A DNA stretch of 64,000 bases, taken from positions 682,001 to 746,000 of the forward strand of contig NC_015759.1 of assembly GCF_000219805.1 (NCBI RefSeq), in the 5' to 3' direction. This DNA comes from Weissella koreensis KACC 15510 (GTDB taxonomy: Bacteria; Bacillota; Bacilli; Lactobacillales; Lactobacillaceae). Of this stretch, positions 17,976 to 26,451 are shown in pieces (position 1 is the first letter of the stretch; every line of letters starts with the position of its first letter). The notes beneath the pieces are model-generated. The model did not search any database. It was not told where the DNA came from and saw only the letters and a program-made list of their open reading frames with translations. A program made the position numbers and the translations under genes.

Positions 17976-18884
17976 TTAACCCCTTTTTATTCCTAATATT
18001 TTTTGAATAAATTGTAATTTCAATTGATAATTGGTAGTATCCATAAAATCATCAATTCCATGGTGAGCTCCCTCAACTAGATGTAATTGTGCCATTTCTG
18101 GACCAATCATCTGTTGAGATGCTTCAATTAGACGAATTGTTTGTTGATAAGGGACTACTTGATCAGCCGTTCCTGCGAAACCTATAATGGGCGGCATTTG
18201 AGGAGTCAAATAATTAATCGGATCAATTTTATTCACCAAATCTGGTACATCTTGAGGAGCATTTTGTCCTAATAGCTGTCCTTCAAACGACTCATCTGTC
18301 CCAGTTTCAGCATACTTTGGTTTAGTTTTAGTAGCCGCAAACTGAGTCGGAAATTGGTCAACCTGATAAGGTCCATACATCGCAACAATTCCTTGTACTT
18401 CTTCACTAGCAGTTTGAAATTGCCCGAATGTAGAATTTTTAAATGCTGCTGTATTAGCTGTAATACCTGCCAAGACTGCCAATTGGGCACCTGATGATTC
18501 ACCCATTAAAATGGTTTTATTCATATCTAAATTATATAATATGCCTTTGGATTTTAGCCAACGTATAGCTGCTTTAACTTCATAAACTTGAGTCGGAAAA
18601 GGTGCTTGCCATAACAATGAATAATCTAAACTCACTACTGCAAAACCAGCAGATAGAAATTGTAAAGCGGGCTCCAGCTTAAAAGAACTTTTATCTCCTC
18701 GCCATAATCCACCACCATAGATATCGATAATGACGGGAAAAGGCGCAGTTCCTTCATTTGGTAGGTAAATATCCAATTGATGCCTAGGACCTTCCATATA
18801 AGATAAGTCATGCCATTGATTATTAATCATTTGGACATTAGCTGGTTTAAAAGTATACCCCTGTTCAATAAACTTATTTGTCAT
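17976..18884 (-). CDS. Alpha/beta hydrolase (esterase/lipase, BD-FAE-like)
   Basis: This 302-residue hydrolase has an oxyanion motif DIYGGGLWRGDK near residue 53, the nucleophile elbow GESSGAQ near 130, and a terminal His in GAHHGIDDF near 275. An Asp in GTADQVVPY near 238 completes the triad. No signal peptide is seen, so it is cytoplasmic. Such proteins hydrolyse short-chain or acetyl esters; the substrate is not predictable. A two-helix small membrane protein follows in the same operon. Confidence 0.82.
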   Translation of the reverse strand: MTNKFIEQGYTFKPANVQMINNQWHDLSYMEGPRHQLDIYLPNEGTAPFPVIIDIYGGGLWRGDKSSFKLEPALQFLSAGFAVVSLDYSLLWQAPFPTQVYEVKAAIRWLKSKGILYNLDMNKTILMGESSGAQLAVLAGITANTAAFKNSTFGQFQTASEEVQGIVAMYGPYQVDQFPTQFAATKTKPKYAETGTDESFEGQLLGQNAPQDVPDLVNKIDPINYLTPQMPPIIGFAGTADQVVPYQQTIRLIEASQQMIGPEMAQLHLVEGAHHGIDDFMDTTNYQLKLQFIQKILGIKRG

Positions 18885-19021
18885 TATCTCCTCCTCAGTA
18901 ATTTAAAAAACTTTCCCTCTCCATTCTAACAATTTTATGATTAAACTGTTAGCCATCGTTTTTTTAGATAAATTGTTATATAATTAGTACTTACTTTTTA
19001 ATAGTTAATTGGAGGCTATTC

Positions 19022-19429
19022 ATGGCACAACTACACGATTTTGATTTTGCAACTTGGGACCATTATTTACAACAACAAATTGGTAAAACCATTCCCTGGC
19101 ATGCCGGAGCTGATCACTTGGACCATCCCCTCTATGACTCTGAATTATTCAAAATGCTACATGAGTTCAAAGGTTCTGACTTTTATGATGCAAATTTCCA
19201 ACGGACCTTAATGCAAAAAGAATTAGCCACGCCTATCACTGAATCTGACATCATTGACATTGCTAATGATTCAAATGACTTCTTCAAACTACGGGCCATT
19301 ATTTCAATGATCATTGAAAACGAAAAATTTTTCGAAGGAATGTGGGCTGCAATGTTAGAAAAAGGAATTTTTAAAAAATTACTACAACGTCTACACCAAA
19401 CTACACCATCTGATTTTCCTATTTGGTAA
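19022..19429 (+). CDS. Hypothetical cytoplasmic protein
   Basis: I do not recognise this 135-residue protein. It is soluble, acidic, rich in aromatic residues (FDFATWDHYL, GMWAAMLEKGIF) and probably all-helical. It has a strong TTGGAGG ribosome binding site and is followed by a clear terminator, so it is a real single-gene transcript. It lies between divergent and convergent minus-strand genes, so the neighbours do not hint at function. Confidence 0.7.
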   Translation: MAQLHDFDFATWDHYLQQQIGKTIPWHAGADHLDHPLYDSELFKMLHEFKGSDFYDANFQRTLMQKELATPITESDIIDIANDSNDFFKLRAIISMIIENEKFFEGMWAAMLEKGIFKKLLQRLHQTTPSDFPIW

Positions 19430-19440
19430 ATTAAATTCCT

Positions 19441-19480
19441 AATCCCGTTGATGCAAACAAGCACAAACGGGATTTTTTAT
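19441..19480 (+). terminator. Intrinsic terminator
   Basis: AATCCCGTT (19441-19449) pairs with AACGGGATT (19466-19474), followed by TTTTTATTT. It ends the 135-residue hypothetical gene. Confidence 0.85.
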
Positions 19481-19546
19481 TTATAAAGAAAAAGCCCCTA
19501 CCAAATGGTCTGAGCCTTTCTTTAAATGATATTTTCAATTAGGATA

Positions 19547-20677
19547 CTATGCCTGTTTTGGTTTTTCGTCGCTAGTTTGTTCATTGCGATTGACAAAGAA
19601 CTCCCAAAGATAAACAAAGAGGGTTCGTAAAATGGCATAGGTTGGAATAGCTAAGATCATCCCCGCTATTCCAGCCACATTTCCTGCTGCCAATAATAAA
19701 ATAATTATTGTCATCGGATGAATGTTCAAACGTGAACCAATAATCCGCGGATAAATAATATTTCCATCAATCAAATGCACAATTGCCACTACTAAGACTG
19801 TGAAAAAAATTTGCCAAACACCTTGTGTCGCTGAAACAAATAGTGCTGGTACAATTCCAATATATGGTCCCAAATATGGCACAATATTAGATAATCCAGC
19901 GATAATCGCTAAGACTAAAGCATATTTCTCACCAATTAAGAAGTATCCAATTCCTGTCGCAAATCCTACAAATAACATCTCCATAACTTGACCCATAATA
20001 TAGTTTGAAAGTGTGTCATTTAGTAAACTAGCAACTTCCGCCATATCATCTTTTCGTTTTGGAAACCATTGTTGAACGAATGGTAATAACTTATGGCCAT
20101 CGCTTAACATATAGAAAGTCATAACAGGTACCGTTAATGCATAAACCAAATATCCAATCAAAGAACTAGCAAATCCCCCAATGCCATTGGCCATTCCATT
20201 AGCAATTTGAGTCCCATATTTTTGAGCCCCATGTTGCAATGTATTTGCATCAAAAGTTACCCCCATCCGATTAATAATAGCTAGTCGATCTTCACCTTCC
20301 ATCCAATTTCGCATCTGACGCAAATATGTCGGTGCTGATTGTACAAAATTAGTGATTTGATCAATTAAACGTGGTACAACAATTGCCATTGCTAATCCAA
20401 TCAAAACCATCATTAACACCACTAAAAATAATGCAATGATACTACGCGGAATCGACTTATTCTTTTTTATTTTTATTTTTTCAATAATTTTTATGATTGG
20501 ATTTAGAATATAATACAACAAACCTGAAATTAAAACGGGAATAAAAACCGCCCCAATAAATTTAAAAATCGGTTCTAAAATAAAATCCAGCTGTGAAACA
20601 ACCATCAATAAAAGTGCAACAATTAATAATTCAAGTGACCAAAATAATATGGATTTTGATCGGATTTTTTCTAGCAT
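19547..20677 (-). CDS. AI-2E family transporter-like membrane protein
   Basis: This 376-residue integral membrane protein has 7-8 helices and the family-typical C-terminal block (NIVPYLGPYIGIVPALF, about 250-266, then GNIIYPRIIGSRLNIHPMTII). Proteins of this superfamily include a claimed AI-2 exporter (TqsA) and Na+/H+ antiporters, so the substrate is open. A short weak hairpin at about 19486-19526 may terminate it. It follows the acylphosphatase gene by 11 bp and is likely cotranscribed with it. Confidence 0.82.
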   Translation of the reverse strand: MLEKIRSKSILFWSLELLIVALLLMVVSQLDFILEPIFKFIGAVFIPVLISGLLYYILNPIIKIIEKIKIKKNKSIPRSIIALFLVVLMMVLIGLAMAIVVPRLIDQITNFVQSAPTYLRQMRNWMEGEDRLAIINRMGVTFDANTLQHGAQKYGTQIANGMANGIGGFASSLIGYLVYALTVPVMTFYMLSDGHKLLPFVQQWFPKRKDDMAEVASLLNDTLSNYIMGQVMEMLFVGFATGIGYFLIGEKYALVLAIIAGLSNIVPYLGPYIGIVPALFVSATQGVWQIFFTVLVVAIVHLIDGNIIYPRIIGSRLNIHPMTIIILLLAAGNVAGIAGMILAIPTYAILRTLFVYLWEFFVNRNEQTSDEKPKQA

Positions 20678-20688
20678 ACTTATCTCCC

Positions 20689-20964
20689 CTAATAAATTTT
20701 AAAAGTCGTATAATCTGGATTTACTCCGACGCTTGCAATTTTAACATGGTGGACTTTAGTACCGTTAGATGGGCCAATTTCAATCTGAGTTATAAATTTA
20801 CGAATATTCATTTCCTCACCTTGAGCTTCAATTGATACTGATCCGTCAGTTTCATTGATGACAAATCCTACAATCCCTAACTGCACAGCTAGACGACGAG
20901 TCGCCCAACGAAATCCAACACCTTGCACTAGACCATACACTTTCAATCGAACTGCTTGTTCCAT
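20689..20964 (-). CDS. acyP: Acylphosphatase
   Basis: This 91-residue protein has the acylphosphatase signature VQGVGFRWATRRLA (residues about 13-26) with the catalytic Arg (GVGFR) and the second-motif Asn in GFVINETDGSV (about 37), where GWVRN is more usual. It hydrolyses acyl phosphates such as acetyl phosphate or carbamoyl phosphate. It is the promoter-proximal gene of a pair with the AI-2E-type membrane protein. Confidence 0.92.
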   Translation of the reverse strand: MEQAVRLKVYGLVQGVGFRWATRRLAVQLGIVGFVINETDGSVSIEAQGEEMNIRKFITQIEIGPSNGTKVHHVKIASVGVNPDYTTFKIY

Positions 20965-21020
20965 TTTATTTCCCCCTTCTCTATTACGATTCCAATTAAT
21001 TTATAAAATTAAATTTATTT

Positions 21021-21530
21021 TTAGTGAAATTGCCGATATTTAGCCACTAATTTAGCTGTTGTAATAATATGGTTTTCCATTTGATCATGTAGTTGATTCA
21101 AATAAAACCCTGGCTCTAAATCTAAAATAACATCTAATGCATAAACCTTTAAAATATAATTATGATCACGGCCACGAGGTCGCATCCCTCCATAGTAACT
21201 AGATGTTTCTTTGTCTTGATTATATCCCATAGGACTGTGTGAACTATTCACACCTTGAATAAATTCTGACGTTTCTTGACTTGCATTTGCCAAGACTTCA
21301 GTTGTTAATAAGTTGGCTAATGTCCAATGGATCCAAATAAACCCTTTAGTTACTTCATAGGCATCTAAATCATAGAGGACTGCTGCATAACTTTTAGCCA
21401 TTTCAGGGGCTTCTTCAATTTTAAATGGTATCGAATAGGTAGGAATTTTATTTTCGTTCACATATTGACTGTAACCTCCAAAAATATCCTTAAAGTAACC
21501 ATTTTCAATCCCCGTACTTGTTATTTTCAT
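21021..21530 (-). CDS. YbhB/YbcL family PEBP-like protein
   Basis: This 169-residue protein matches the bacterial phosphatidylethanolamine-binding-protein family: YAAVLYDLDAYE, IHWTLANL, NSHSPMGYN and the GGMRPRGRDHNYILKVYALD block that replaces the usual PPxGxxHxYxFxxYALD. Its biological role is uncertain. It is cytoplasmic with no signal peptide and appears monocistronic. Confidence 0.88.
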   Translation of the reverse strand: MKITSTGIENGYFKDIFGGYSQYVNENKIPTYSIPFKIEEAPEMAKSYAAVLYDLDAYEVTKGFIWIHWTLANLLTTEVLANASQETSEFIQGVNSSHSPMGYNQDKETSSYYGGMRPRGRDHNYILKVYALDVILDLEPGFYLNQLHDQMENHIITTAKLVAKYRQFH

Positions 21531-21623
21531 ATCTTTTTACCTTCTAAATAATTAGTTACACCTTAATTGTATTTAATATCCTAATAAATGAAACAATAAT
21601 CTGCAAGTCTCTAATCGATCATT

Positions 21624-22181
21624 TTACAATTCTAAAATTGGTGATAATTCAAGCCAAGTCGATTCGAATAAAGGGAAAATCAAATTATCATCCCATTTAT
21701 TCATAAAATATGGATGATAAAAATATGTAAAAGCCATCATAATTGTGATACCTCGTTGTTGCCGAAAAGTATCCCAGCCCATGATATATTCAACTTTATT
21801 CGAAAAAGCCGTTAATTCATCATTCATAATTTCACTTTGTTGACTAATTTTTTTAACATAAAGTTGGGTTAGCGCTGGATCAGCTCTAAAAGCTGCTTGG
21901 CGCTGTTGTACCAAAGTTTGTAACCAATCATGAAGACTATCAATTCTTGCTTCTACAGGCATTCGGACAGCTTGATCTAAAATTGGCTGATCAATCTTCA
22001 ATAACCAATCATTAATCAAAGCCTCAACTAGCGCCTCACGATTTTTAAAGTGTTTGTATAGAGCGGCATGCGATACATCCAAAATTTTAGCAATGGCTGT
22101 CATCCTTAATCCAGCATCCCCTTTATCCATCAACACTGTTTGGGCTGCTTCAAAAATTTGTTCATCATTTATTTTACCCAT
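21624..22181 (-). CDS. TetR-family transcriptional regulator
   Basis: This 185-residue regulator has an N-terminal TetR HTH (IFEAAQTVLMDKGDAGLRM, then ILDVSHAALYKHFKNREAL) and a TetR_C domain. A GTG start at 22193 is possible, but the ATG at 22181 has AGGTGG at 8 nt. The C-terminal region (TYFYHPYFM) resembles lactobacillar TetR proteins of unknown effector. The neighbouring PEBP gene on the same strand ends too far off to be clearly linked. Confidence 0.87.
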   Translation of the reverse strand: MGKINDEQIFEAAQTVLMDKGDAGLRMTAIAKILDVSHAALYKHFKNREALVEALINDWLLKIDQPILDQAVRMPVEARIDSLHDWLQTLVQQRQAAFRADPALTQLYVKKISQQSEIMNDELTAFSNKVEYIMGWDTFRQQRGITIMMAFTYFYHPYFMNKWDDNLIFPLFESTWLELSPILEL

Positions 22182-22282
22182 TATCTTACCCACCTGTTCT
22201 TCCGGTTATGCTTCATTATAAAGCAGTCAACCATATCTGTCCTGTATCACCCTTAAATGATTAATTATGTAGAGATTTTTAA

Positions 22283-22314
22283 TAAAAAAAGACTAGGATA
22301 AATATCCTAGTCTT
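22283..22314 (-). terminator. Intrinsic terminator after the second SDR gene
   Basis: AAGACTAGGATA and TATCCTAGTCTT form a perfect 12-bp stem with a 2-nt loop, followed on the minus strand by seven T residues. Confidence 0.85.
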
Positions 22315-22418
22315 TCTTACTCAGTAATTTTGAAAATCAATATCATTCATTTAAGATCATTTCTATTAATAAAGATTATAATCTGACACTACTATCAAAT
22401 TTAATAATGTAAATTAGA

Positions 22419-23159
22419 TTAAATTGATTGTTTTGCTGGTCGAATCAAGACTTCACTAATTGCTACGTGCTTTGGTTGTTGAATAGCATAAACTACGGCG
22501 TTAGCTACATCTTCAGGGTTTAAGCTAACTCCCTCCAACTTAGATTGACCTTCAAGATAGGTTTCTATATCTTTATTTCCAACAGTTGTTAAGAGTTCAG
22601 TTGATACCATTCCAGGTGAAACAATTGTTGAGCGAATTCCTGTTTGATATTCTTCTTGGCGCAAGCCTTCCATAATTGCCCGTACAGCAAATTTAGTTCC
22701 ATTATAAACTGCTGAACCAGGGTACATCACATGCCCTGCTACAGAATCAGTGGAAATAATTAATCCATCTTTTTGCTCACGCATAATCGGAAGAACGGCT
22801 CCAATTCCATTTAATACACCCATAACATTGGTATTCAACATCATCTCCCAACTATCATAATTGAGTTCAGATAAATTACCCTGTGGCATAATTCCTGCAT
22901 TATTATAAAGAACATCAATATGTCCAAATTTGTTCATGGCTAAATCAACTACAGCCTTAACTTGATCACGTTTCGTTACATCAGCAGTTTGATAAAAGAC
23001 ATTTTCTCCCAATTGAGCTGCTAATTGACTAATTTTGTCCTCACGGCGAGCTGCAATAACTAATTTTGCTCCTTGTTCTGCCAATTTGATAGCTGTTGCT
23101 TCTCCAATTCCAGAAGACGCTCCCATAATAATAACTACTTTATTTTTAATTTCATTCAT
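22419..23159 (-). CDS. SDR family NAD(P)-dependent oxidoreductase
   Basis: This 246-residue classical SDR has the glycine motif GASSGIGEATA (about 14-24), NNAGIMPQGN (about 88) and catalytic Ser plus YNGTK (about 151-155). In the active site Tyr-Asn-Gly-Thr-Lys keeps YxxxK. It is divergent from a MerR regulator, and its promoter has the 19-bp MerR spacing with a perfect palindrome, so it is almost certainly the MerR target. The substrate is unknown. Confidence 0.9.
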   Translation of the reverse strand: MNEIKNKVVIIMGASSGIGEATAIKLAEQGAKLVIAARREDKISQLAAQLGENVFYQTADVTKRDQVKAVVDLAMNKFGHIDVLYNNAGIMPQGNLSELNYDSWEMMLNTNVMGVLNGIGAVLPIMREQKDGLIISTDSVAGHVMYPGSAVYNGTKFAVRAIMEGLRQEEYQTGIRSTIVSPGMVSTELLTTVGNKDIETYLEGQSKLEGVSLNPEDVANAVVYAIQQPKHVAISEVLIRPAKQSI

Positions 23160-23237
23160 TATTCAATTCCCCTTTTCAATTTTAAATATTAATTTATGTT
23201 ATATGTTTCTAGCTTGTTATTAAGCAACAACAAAGTC

Positions 23238-23268
23238 ATAATAACATTAAAGTTCACTTTAATGTCAA
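23238..23268 (-). promoter_or_regulatory. MerR-regulated promoter of the second SDR gene
   Basis: On the minus strand, consensus -35 TTGACA (23263-23268) and -10 TATTAT (23238-23243) are separated by 19 bp. The spacer lies within a perfect inverted repeat, arms ACATTAAAGT and ACTTTAATGT at 23244-23253 and 23256-23265. This is textbook MerR geometry for twist-activated transcription. Confidence 0.85.
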
Positions 23269-23299
23269 CCATCTATCTAATTTATAAGGAGAAATAACA

Positions 23300-23725
23300 A
23301 TGTCATATACCATCTCACAAGTCGCTAAGGCAATGCAAATTCCAGCATCAACCCTACGTTACTATGATAAAGAAGGCTTACTTCCAAATTTATCACGCCA
23401 AGCTTCTGGCTATCGCAGCTTTTCCGATGGCGATATTGAAATGATCGATGTCATTGAATGTCTAAAAGCCACTGGTATGTCAATTAATGACATTAAAAAT
23501 TATGCCGATTTGACTAAATCTGGTGACAATTCATTAGAGGCCCGTCGAGATATGTTCATTCAACAAAAAGCCCTCGTTAAACGACAAATCGCAAGTCTCG
23601 AAAATTCAATGCAATTATTAGATAAGAAATGCCAATATTATGAAAGCGCCATTGAGGCAGGTACCGAGACTATTCATTTCCCAATTCAAATGTCACTCCA
23701 AAATCGTCTGAAATTTCAAAAATAA
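23300..23725 (+). CDS. MerR-family transcriptional regulator
   Basis: This 141-residue MerR regulator starts MSYTISQVAKAMQIPASTLRY with a strong AAGGAG site. It has the winged HTH (1-70), a coiled coil (about 85-115) and a short tail. Cys55 and Cys116 are the only cysteines; Cys55 lies in the conserved IECLKATG stretch where AdhR-type MerR proteins carry a sensing cysteine. It is divergent from an SDR gene and should autoregulate and activate that gene through the 23.24 kb palindrome. Confidence 0.9.
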   Translation: MSYTISQVAKAMQIPASTLRYYDKEGLLPNLSRQASGYRSFSDGDIEMIDVIECLKATGMSINDIKNYADLTKSGDNSLEARRDMFIQQKALVKRQIASLENSMQLLDKKCQYYESAIEAGTETIHFPIQMSLQNRLKFQK

Positions 23726-23897
23726 AGTCGATGTTTTGATCTATTTATAGCCATTCAAATTAAGTATAAATGCTTTGAATTTAAATCTAAGATTACTTGA
23801 TATACCTTGATATAAATCATCCCCACATTGCTTAGATCATGCTAAAATAAGATATTATTAGAAAAGGAGCTGGGGTTAACCCTTGTAGTACGAAATT

Positions 23898-25334
23898 ATG
23901 GCATATAATCGCAACCCAAATCAGCATGATAAACCTTATCATGCTTCACGTGGAACAAATTCCGCCTCAAACAATGTCATCGTTAAAATTGGTGACAAAT
24001 TACTAATTACCATTAAAAGACTTGGTATTAACGGAGAAGGAATTGGTTACTATAAACGTAAGATTACCTTTATTCCTGGTGCGTTGCCAGGTGAAGTTGT
24101 TGATGTTAAAGTTACCAACTTTACAGACCGTTTTATCGAAGCTGAAATTCGCAAATTCAAACAAAAGTCACCGGATCGGGTCGAACCTATCGACGATCAA
24201 AGTGTTGGTGGTTTTGAGCTAGAACACTTATCTTATCCAAAACAATTAGAATTCAAGCAAGATGTTATCCGACAAGCTCTTGAAAAATATAAACCTCGTG
24301 GTTTTGAAGATATTGAAATTAAGCCCACAATTGGCATGGAAGATCCTAGAGGTTATCGTAATAAAGCCCAATTCCCGATTCGTCAAATGAAGGATGGAAC
24401 CATTTCTGTTGGGATGTATCAACGTAACTCCCATTTCTTAGTTGATTTACCTAAGGTGTCCACTCAACATCCTGCTACCTTAAAAGTTGTCCGTAAGGTC
24501 CGTGATATTATCGATGAGTTAGAGATTCCAATCTACGAAGAAAAGAAAAATACAGGTATCATTAAGACACTGGTTGCCCGAGTAAGTGAATCAACCGGTG
24601 AAGTCCAATTAACTATTGTGACTAATTCTGATAAAATCCCTGAACTTTCAACATTAATCGCATATATTCATGATGATTTACCAGAAGTGGTTTCAATTCA
24701 TCAAAATATTAATCCCGACGAAACTTCATTAATTTGGGGTGAAAAAACTAAGTTACTTTGGGGTTCTAACTTCATTACTGAAACAATTAATGGGCGTCAA
24801 TTTAAGTTGTCACCTCGAGCATTCTTACAACTAAATCCCCGTCAAACAGCGCGTTTGTATCAAGAGGCTTTAAGTGCTCTGGATCTAACCCATGCTGATA
24901 AATTAATTGATGCTTATTCTGGTGTTGGAACCATCGGAATTTCCCTAGCTGATAATGCTGGTGAGATTCGTGGAATGGATACTGTTCCAGAGTCAATTGC
25001 TGATGCTAATCAAAACGTTTTGGATAATAATGTTACAAATACCAAATACTTTGTTGGCGCTGCTGAAGATTTGATTCCACAATGGACCGCAGCTGGTTGG
25101 ATCGCCGATGCAATTGTCGTTGATCCTCCCCGGACTGGTTTAGATATTAATTTACGAAATACAATTTTGGCTCATGCGCCAGAAAAATTTGTTTATATTT
25201 CATGTAATGAATCAACATTAGCTCGTGATTTAGTCGATCTTCTTAAAGTTTATGATGTCGAATATATTCAACCAATTGACATGTTCCCTCAAACTGCTCG
25301 TTGGGAAGGAATTGTTAAGTTCACAAAACGTTAA
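23898..25334 (+). CDS. rlmCD: 23S rRNA (uracil-C5)-methyltransferase RlmCD
   Basis: This 478-residue TrmA/RumA-family enzyme has an N-terminal TRAM domain (about 25-85), a central substrate-recognition region, and a SAM-binding domain with DAYSGVGTIGISLA (about 337) and VVDPPRTGLD (about 412). The catalytic cysteine is in YISCNESTLARD (about 433). In Gram-positives RlmCD methylates U747 and U1939 of 23S rRNA. The RumA iron–sulfur cysteines are absent. An AAGGAG lies 28 nt before the ATG with a palindrome in between, an unusual leader. A parS-like motif lies inside the 5' end. Confidence 0.88.
   Translation: MAYNRNPNQHDKPYHASRGTNSASNNVIVKIGDKLLITIKRLGINGEGIGYYKRKITFIPGALPGEVVDVKVTNFTDRFIEAEIRKFKQKSPDRVEPIDDQSVGGFELEHLSYPKQLEFKQDVIRQALEKYKPRGFEDIEIKPTIGMEDPRGYRNKAQFPIRQMKDGTISVGMYQRNSHFLVDLPKVSTQHPATLKVVRKVRDIIDELEIPIYEEKKNTGIIKTLVARVSESTGEVQLTIVTNSDKIPELSTLIAYIHDDLPEVVSIHQNINPDETSLIWGEKTKLLWGSNFITETINGRQFKLSPRAFLQLNPRQTARLYQEALSALDLTHADKLIDAYSGVGTIGISLADNAGEIRGMDTVPESIADANQNVLDNNVTNTKYFVGAAEDLIPQWTAAGWIADAIVVDPPRTGLDINLRNTILAHAPEKFVYISCNESTLARDLVDLLKVYDVEYIQPIDMFPQTARWEGIVKFTKR
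23942..23957. promoter_or_regulatory. Possible second parS-like site
   Basis: TGCTTCACGTGGAACA matches parS at 14 of 16 positions, including the full CACGTG core. It lies in the coding start of rlmCD, 7.6 kb from the clear parS. The two mismatches leave it uncertain. Confidence 0.35.
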
Positions 25335-25345
25335 TCAAAAAATTT

Positions 25346-25396
25346 AAAAAGGCGTCTAATCTAGGTATTTACCCTGATTAGACGCCTTTTTCTTTT
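25346..25396. terminator. Bidirectional terminator between rlmCD and ribU
   Basis: GGCGTCTAATC (25351-25361) and GATTAGACGCC (25376-25386) form a perfect 11-bp stem, with A tract on the left and T tract on the right. Confidence 0.9.
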
Positions 25397-25961
25397 AAAT
25401 CAGATTAATTAATCGCCTAACAAAGGGCAGAATCAACAAACTTAAACTAATTAAAATAACTCCCTCTAATAGATTAAATGGAACCACTGCCAACAACAGA
25501 TAATTAAAAATACCAAAGACCTGACCAATATTAAAATTAGCAAATTGCGCATAAAGCGGAATCGCATAAAAATAGTTCATCAAGACCATCATAACTGTTA
25601 ATGCAACAGAACCAAGTACGATTGACATGCCTTTTTGAATCCAAGGTCGCCATTTATTTTTGGTCAAGCAATAATACAAAACTGTCATTAAAATCATGAA
25701 TCCCAAAATATTCATTGGTAAACCAATATAATCATTTACCCCAGCATTATTAAGTAATAATTTTAACAATGACCGAATCAGTAAAATTAGGTACCCACTT
25801 TTCAAATCAAGTAACATCATTCCCATAAAGATCGGAATAAACGATAGATCAATTTTTAAAAAAGGCATTGTTGGAATTAATGGCACCGAAATAAAAACCA
25901 TTAAAATCACCGATAAAGCCGAAAAAAGGGCAATAAGACTTAATTTTCTAGTCTGCATCAT
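25395..25961 (-). CDS. ribU: Riboflavin ECF transporter S component RibU
   Basis: This 188-residue membrane protein has about six helices and the RibU features: the N-terminal LSLIALFSALSVILM, the substrate-loop region (FLKIDLSFIPIFMG, about 35-48) and GLPMNILGF near 80. It binds riboflavin and works with the general ECF energising module, which is not in this window. An FMN riboswitch and an intrinsic terminator stand directly upstream, giving strong independent support. It is monocistronic. Confidence 0.93.
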   Translation of the reverse strand: MMQTRKLSLIALFSALSVILMVFISVPLIPTMPFLKIDLSFIPIFMGMMLLDLKSGYLILLIRSLLKLLLNNAGVNDYIGLPMNILGFMILMTVLYYCLTKNKWRPWIQKGMSIVLGSVALTVMMVLMNYFYAIPLYAQFANFNIGQVFGIFNYLLLAVVPFNLLEGVILISLSLLILPFVRRLINLI

Positions 25962-25991
25962 TTTCGTACTCCATTCATTTTTAATTAAATT

Positions 25992-26023
25992 AAAAAAATC
26001 CCCTGAGTTTAAAACTCACGGGA
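25992..26023 (-). terminator. Attenuator terminator of the ribU FMN riboswitch
   Basis: TCCCGTGAGTTT and AACTCAGGGGA form a stem followed by seven T residues on the minus strand, between the aptamer and ribU. It is the expected FMN-induced off-switch. Confidence 0.8.
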
Positions 26024-26109
26024 CTATCAAAGACACTTAAAAGCACTATTCTTATATGATCATAATATCCCCTTTAAAAGATATTAAGGCCACTAAAAAA
26101 GCTCCTTTA

Positions 26110-26237
26110 ATTCTTCTCCCATCCAGACTTTAACTGTCGGTGCTAGATTCACACTAGCTCAACCATTTAAAATGGCTCACGGACTTTGATATAGACATCA
26201 TTTACCGTCGGTCGGGAATTACACCCTGCCCCGAAGA
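26110..26237 (-). ncRNA. FMN riboswitch (RFN element)
   Basis: The minus strand shows the conserved RFN blocks in order: TCTTCGGGGCAGGGTG, AATTCCCGACCGACGGT, GTCCGTGAGCC, a variable hairpin GCTAG/CTAGC, ACCGACAGTTAAAGTCTGG and ATGGGAGAAGA. The first and last blocks pair to close the aptamer. It lies about 150 bp upstream of ribU and ahead of a terminator, so transcription attenuation is likely. The rest of the gap to guaA (26238-26451) shows only AT-rich promoter-like sequence and no purine riboswitch. Confidence 0.95.
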
Positions 26238-26451
26238 ATTTATTTAATTTAAAATCATTATATACATAATTTTTATTATTTGCAAAAGCGTCATCATTCA
26301 TATAATTTATATTATTGTCTTTTAAAATCGAACATTAATTTATAATAAACGTCCAATTAGCGATAACAATTTATCAAAAGCAGATTTACCTTTAAAATTA
26401 TGGTATTCTCTCGTATAATTAAAACATTCAATTTAATTTAGGAGGACTATG

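Noticed and set aside
26238-26451. Purine riboswitch ahead of guaA
   Set aside because: I looked for the conserved TATA...loop and GTCTCTAC-type blocks and found none; only AT-rich leader sequence.
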